A stretch of 7,374 nt of DNA from an uncultured Haloferula sp. (GTDB lineage Bacteria; Verrucomicrobiota; Verrucomicrobiae; Verrucomicrobiales; Akkermansiaceae), in NCBI GenBank assembly GCA_946481625.1, contig CAMLOZ010000161.1, positions 1 through 7,374 on the forward strand, given 5' to 3'. The notes under the pieces were generated by a model. It was given only the letters and a program-made list of their open reading frames with translations, was not told where the DNA came from and made no database searches. The position numbers and the translations under genes are program-made. Positions 6,682 to 7,374 of this stretch are shown piece after piece. The number at the start of each line of letters is the position of its first letter. Position 1 is the stretch's first letter.

Positions 6682-7374
6682 TTGAGATAGAAATACAAGA
6701 CCGGCGCGGTGAAGCAGAGGCTGTCGATCAGGTCGAGCGCCCCGCCGATCCCCGGCAGCATCTGCCCGGAATCCTTCACGTTCAGGCTGCGCTTCAGTAC
6801 GCTCTCCGCAAGATCGCCCACCACCGCCAGCAGGCACAGCACGATGCTCAAGCCGATGACGTGCGGCCAATCGCCCAGCACGTGCAGGCCGGTCGCGAAG
6901 CTCGGCATGTCCTCGCGGAAATACCCATACAGCCCGCAACCCGCGAGCAGCGCGAACAGGATCGCTCCGCCGAAGCCCTGCCAGGTCTTCCCCGGGCTCA
7001 CGTGCGGGATCATCTTGTGCTTCCCGATCATCGATCCGACGATGTACGCGCCCATGTCGGAGAACTTCGTCACCGCGATCATCCACAGCAACACCATCGC
7101 GCCGGGCACCTGACCGGGTCCAGGCACGAGGAAGACCAGCCGCGCCGCGAAATTGAACAGGAAGGCCAGATAGACGAAGCCGAGCAGATTCACCGCCACC
7201 GCCTGCAGGGCTTCCAGTCCTCGGATCGGGTAGCGCAGTTGCAGGAAGAAGGCTCCCGCCAGCGCCGCGAAGATGGCCGCGCCGTCGAACCACTCGGGCA
7301 CCCCGGCGAAGGGGTTGATCGTGACCACTGCGTTACCGCGGGCCCGCGCGTCGGCCAGCCCTCCGACGAGGGTG
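6663..7374 (-). CDS. cdsA: Phosphatidate cytidylyltransferase (CDP-diglyceride synthase), 5' end missing
   Basis: 236 residues are visible up to the TGA at 6665-6663; the frame is open to the right edge, so the start is outside. This membrane enzyme makes CDP-diacylglycerol from phosphatidate and CTP, the entry to phospholipid synthesis. Several hydrophobic segments are visible, e.g. AAIFAALAGAFFLQL, VNLLGFVYLAFLF, AMVLLWMIAVTKF, AILFALLAGCGLYGY and LSIVLCLLAVVGDL. Diagnostic motifs are SDMGAY, then GKHKMIPHVSPGKTWQGFGG, and the C-terminal CDS signature starting SVLKRSLNVKDSG and ending PGIGGALDLID. In the signature, Ile and Leu replace the His and Arg of the usual PGHGG-x-x-DR-x-D, while the K-R, K-D and both Asp residues are kept; such variants may be normal in this phylum. 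The ending YFYLKWTLSV places the last strand at the membrane. It is directly upstream of and overlaps dxr. Confidence 0.95.
   Translation of the reverse strand, partial: TLVGGLADARARGNAVVTINPFAGVPEWFDGAAIFAALAGAFFLQLRYPIRGLEALQAVAVNLLGFVYLAFLFNFAARLVFLVPGPGQVPGAMVLLWMIAVTKFSDMGAYIVGSMIGKHKMIPHVSPGKTWQGFGGAILFALLAGCGLYGYFREDMPSFATGLHVLGDWPHVIGLSIVLCLLAVVGDLAESVLKRSLNVKDSGQMLPGIGGALDLIDSLCFTAPVLYFYLKWTLSV

Noticed and set aside
6682..7293. Upstream extension of the dxr frame (about 200 extra codons)
   Set aside because: The extension is antisense-free but out of frame with cdsA, reads as Arg-rich nonsense, and DXR proteins start just before the GSTGSIG motif.

Overview
The window is GC-rich bacterial DNA with four protein families that together suggest a member of the Verrucomicrobiota, probably from the Luteolibacter/Haloferula side of the Verrucomicrobiaceae. 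This rests on the mix of a pectin-type esterase, a very large exported protein with an autotransporter-associated repeat, LamG and a choice-of-anchor-P domain, and the lack of clear Shine-Dalgarno sequences before the starts. It is an inference from gene content, not from a phylogenetic marker.

Layout. Positions 1-1214 (+) hold the 3' part of a CE12-like rhamnogalacturonan acetylesterase (SGNH hydrolase). Seventeen bases later, 1232-4816 (+) encodes a 1194-residue exported modular protein: signal peptide, jelly-roll-like N-terminal region, one autotransporter-associated beta-strand repeat, FN3, LamG, FN3, choice-of-anchor-P domain and post-COAP-1 domain. The two are probably co-transcribed and look like an accessory polysaccharide-binding/degrading pair. 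Positions 4817-4980 are non-coding and contain three inverted repeats, including a good bidirectional terminator between converging transcription units.

From 4981 to the right edge everything reads on the minus strand: a small unrecognised protein (4981-5361), a 135-base gap with an AT-rich quasi-palindrome, then dxr (5497-6681) and the end of cdsA (6663-7374, running off the window). cdsA and dxr overlap by 19 bases and form a housekeeping pair: CDP-diacylglycerol synthesis for phospholipids and the first committed step of MEP isoprenoid synthesis. This pairing is a known neighbourhood (uppS-cdsA-dxr-rseP in many bacteria), but the rseP protease gene is not directly downstream here.

I found no convincing undescribed system, mobile element, CRISPR array or RNA gene. 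The items most worth a second look are the hairpin at 4941-4961 (possible dispersed repeat), the quasi-palindrome at 5402-5417 (possible operator), the small protein at 4981-5361, and the anchor-less COAP/post-COAP protein beside the esterase.
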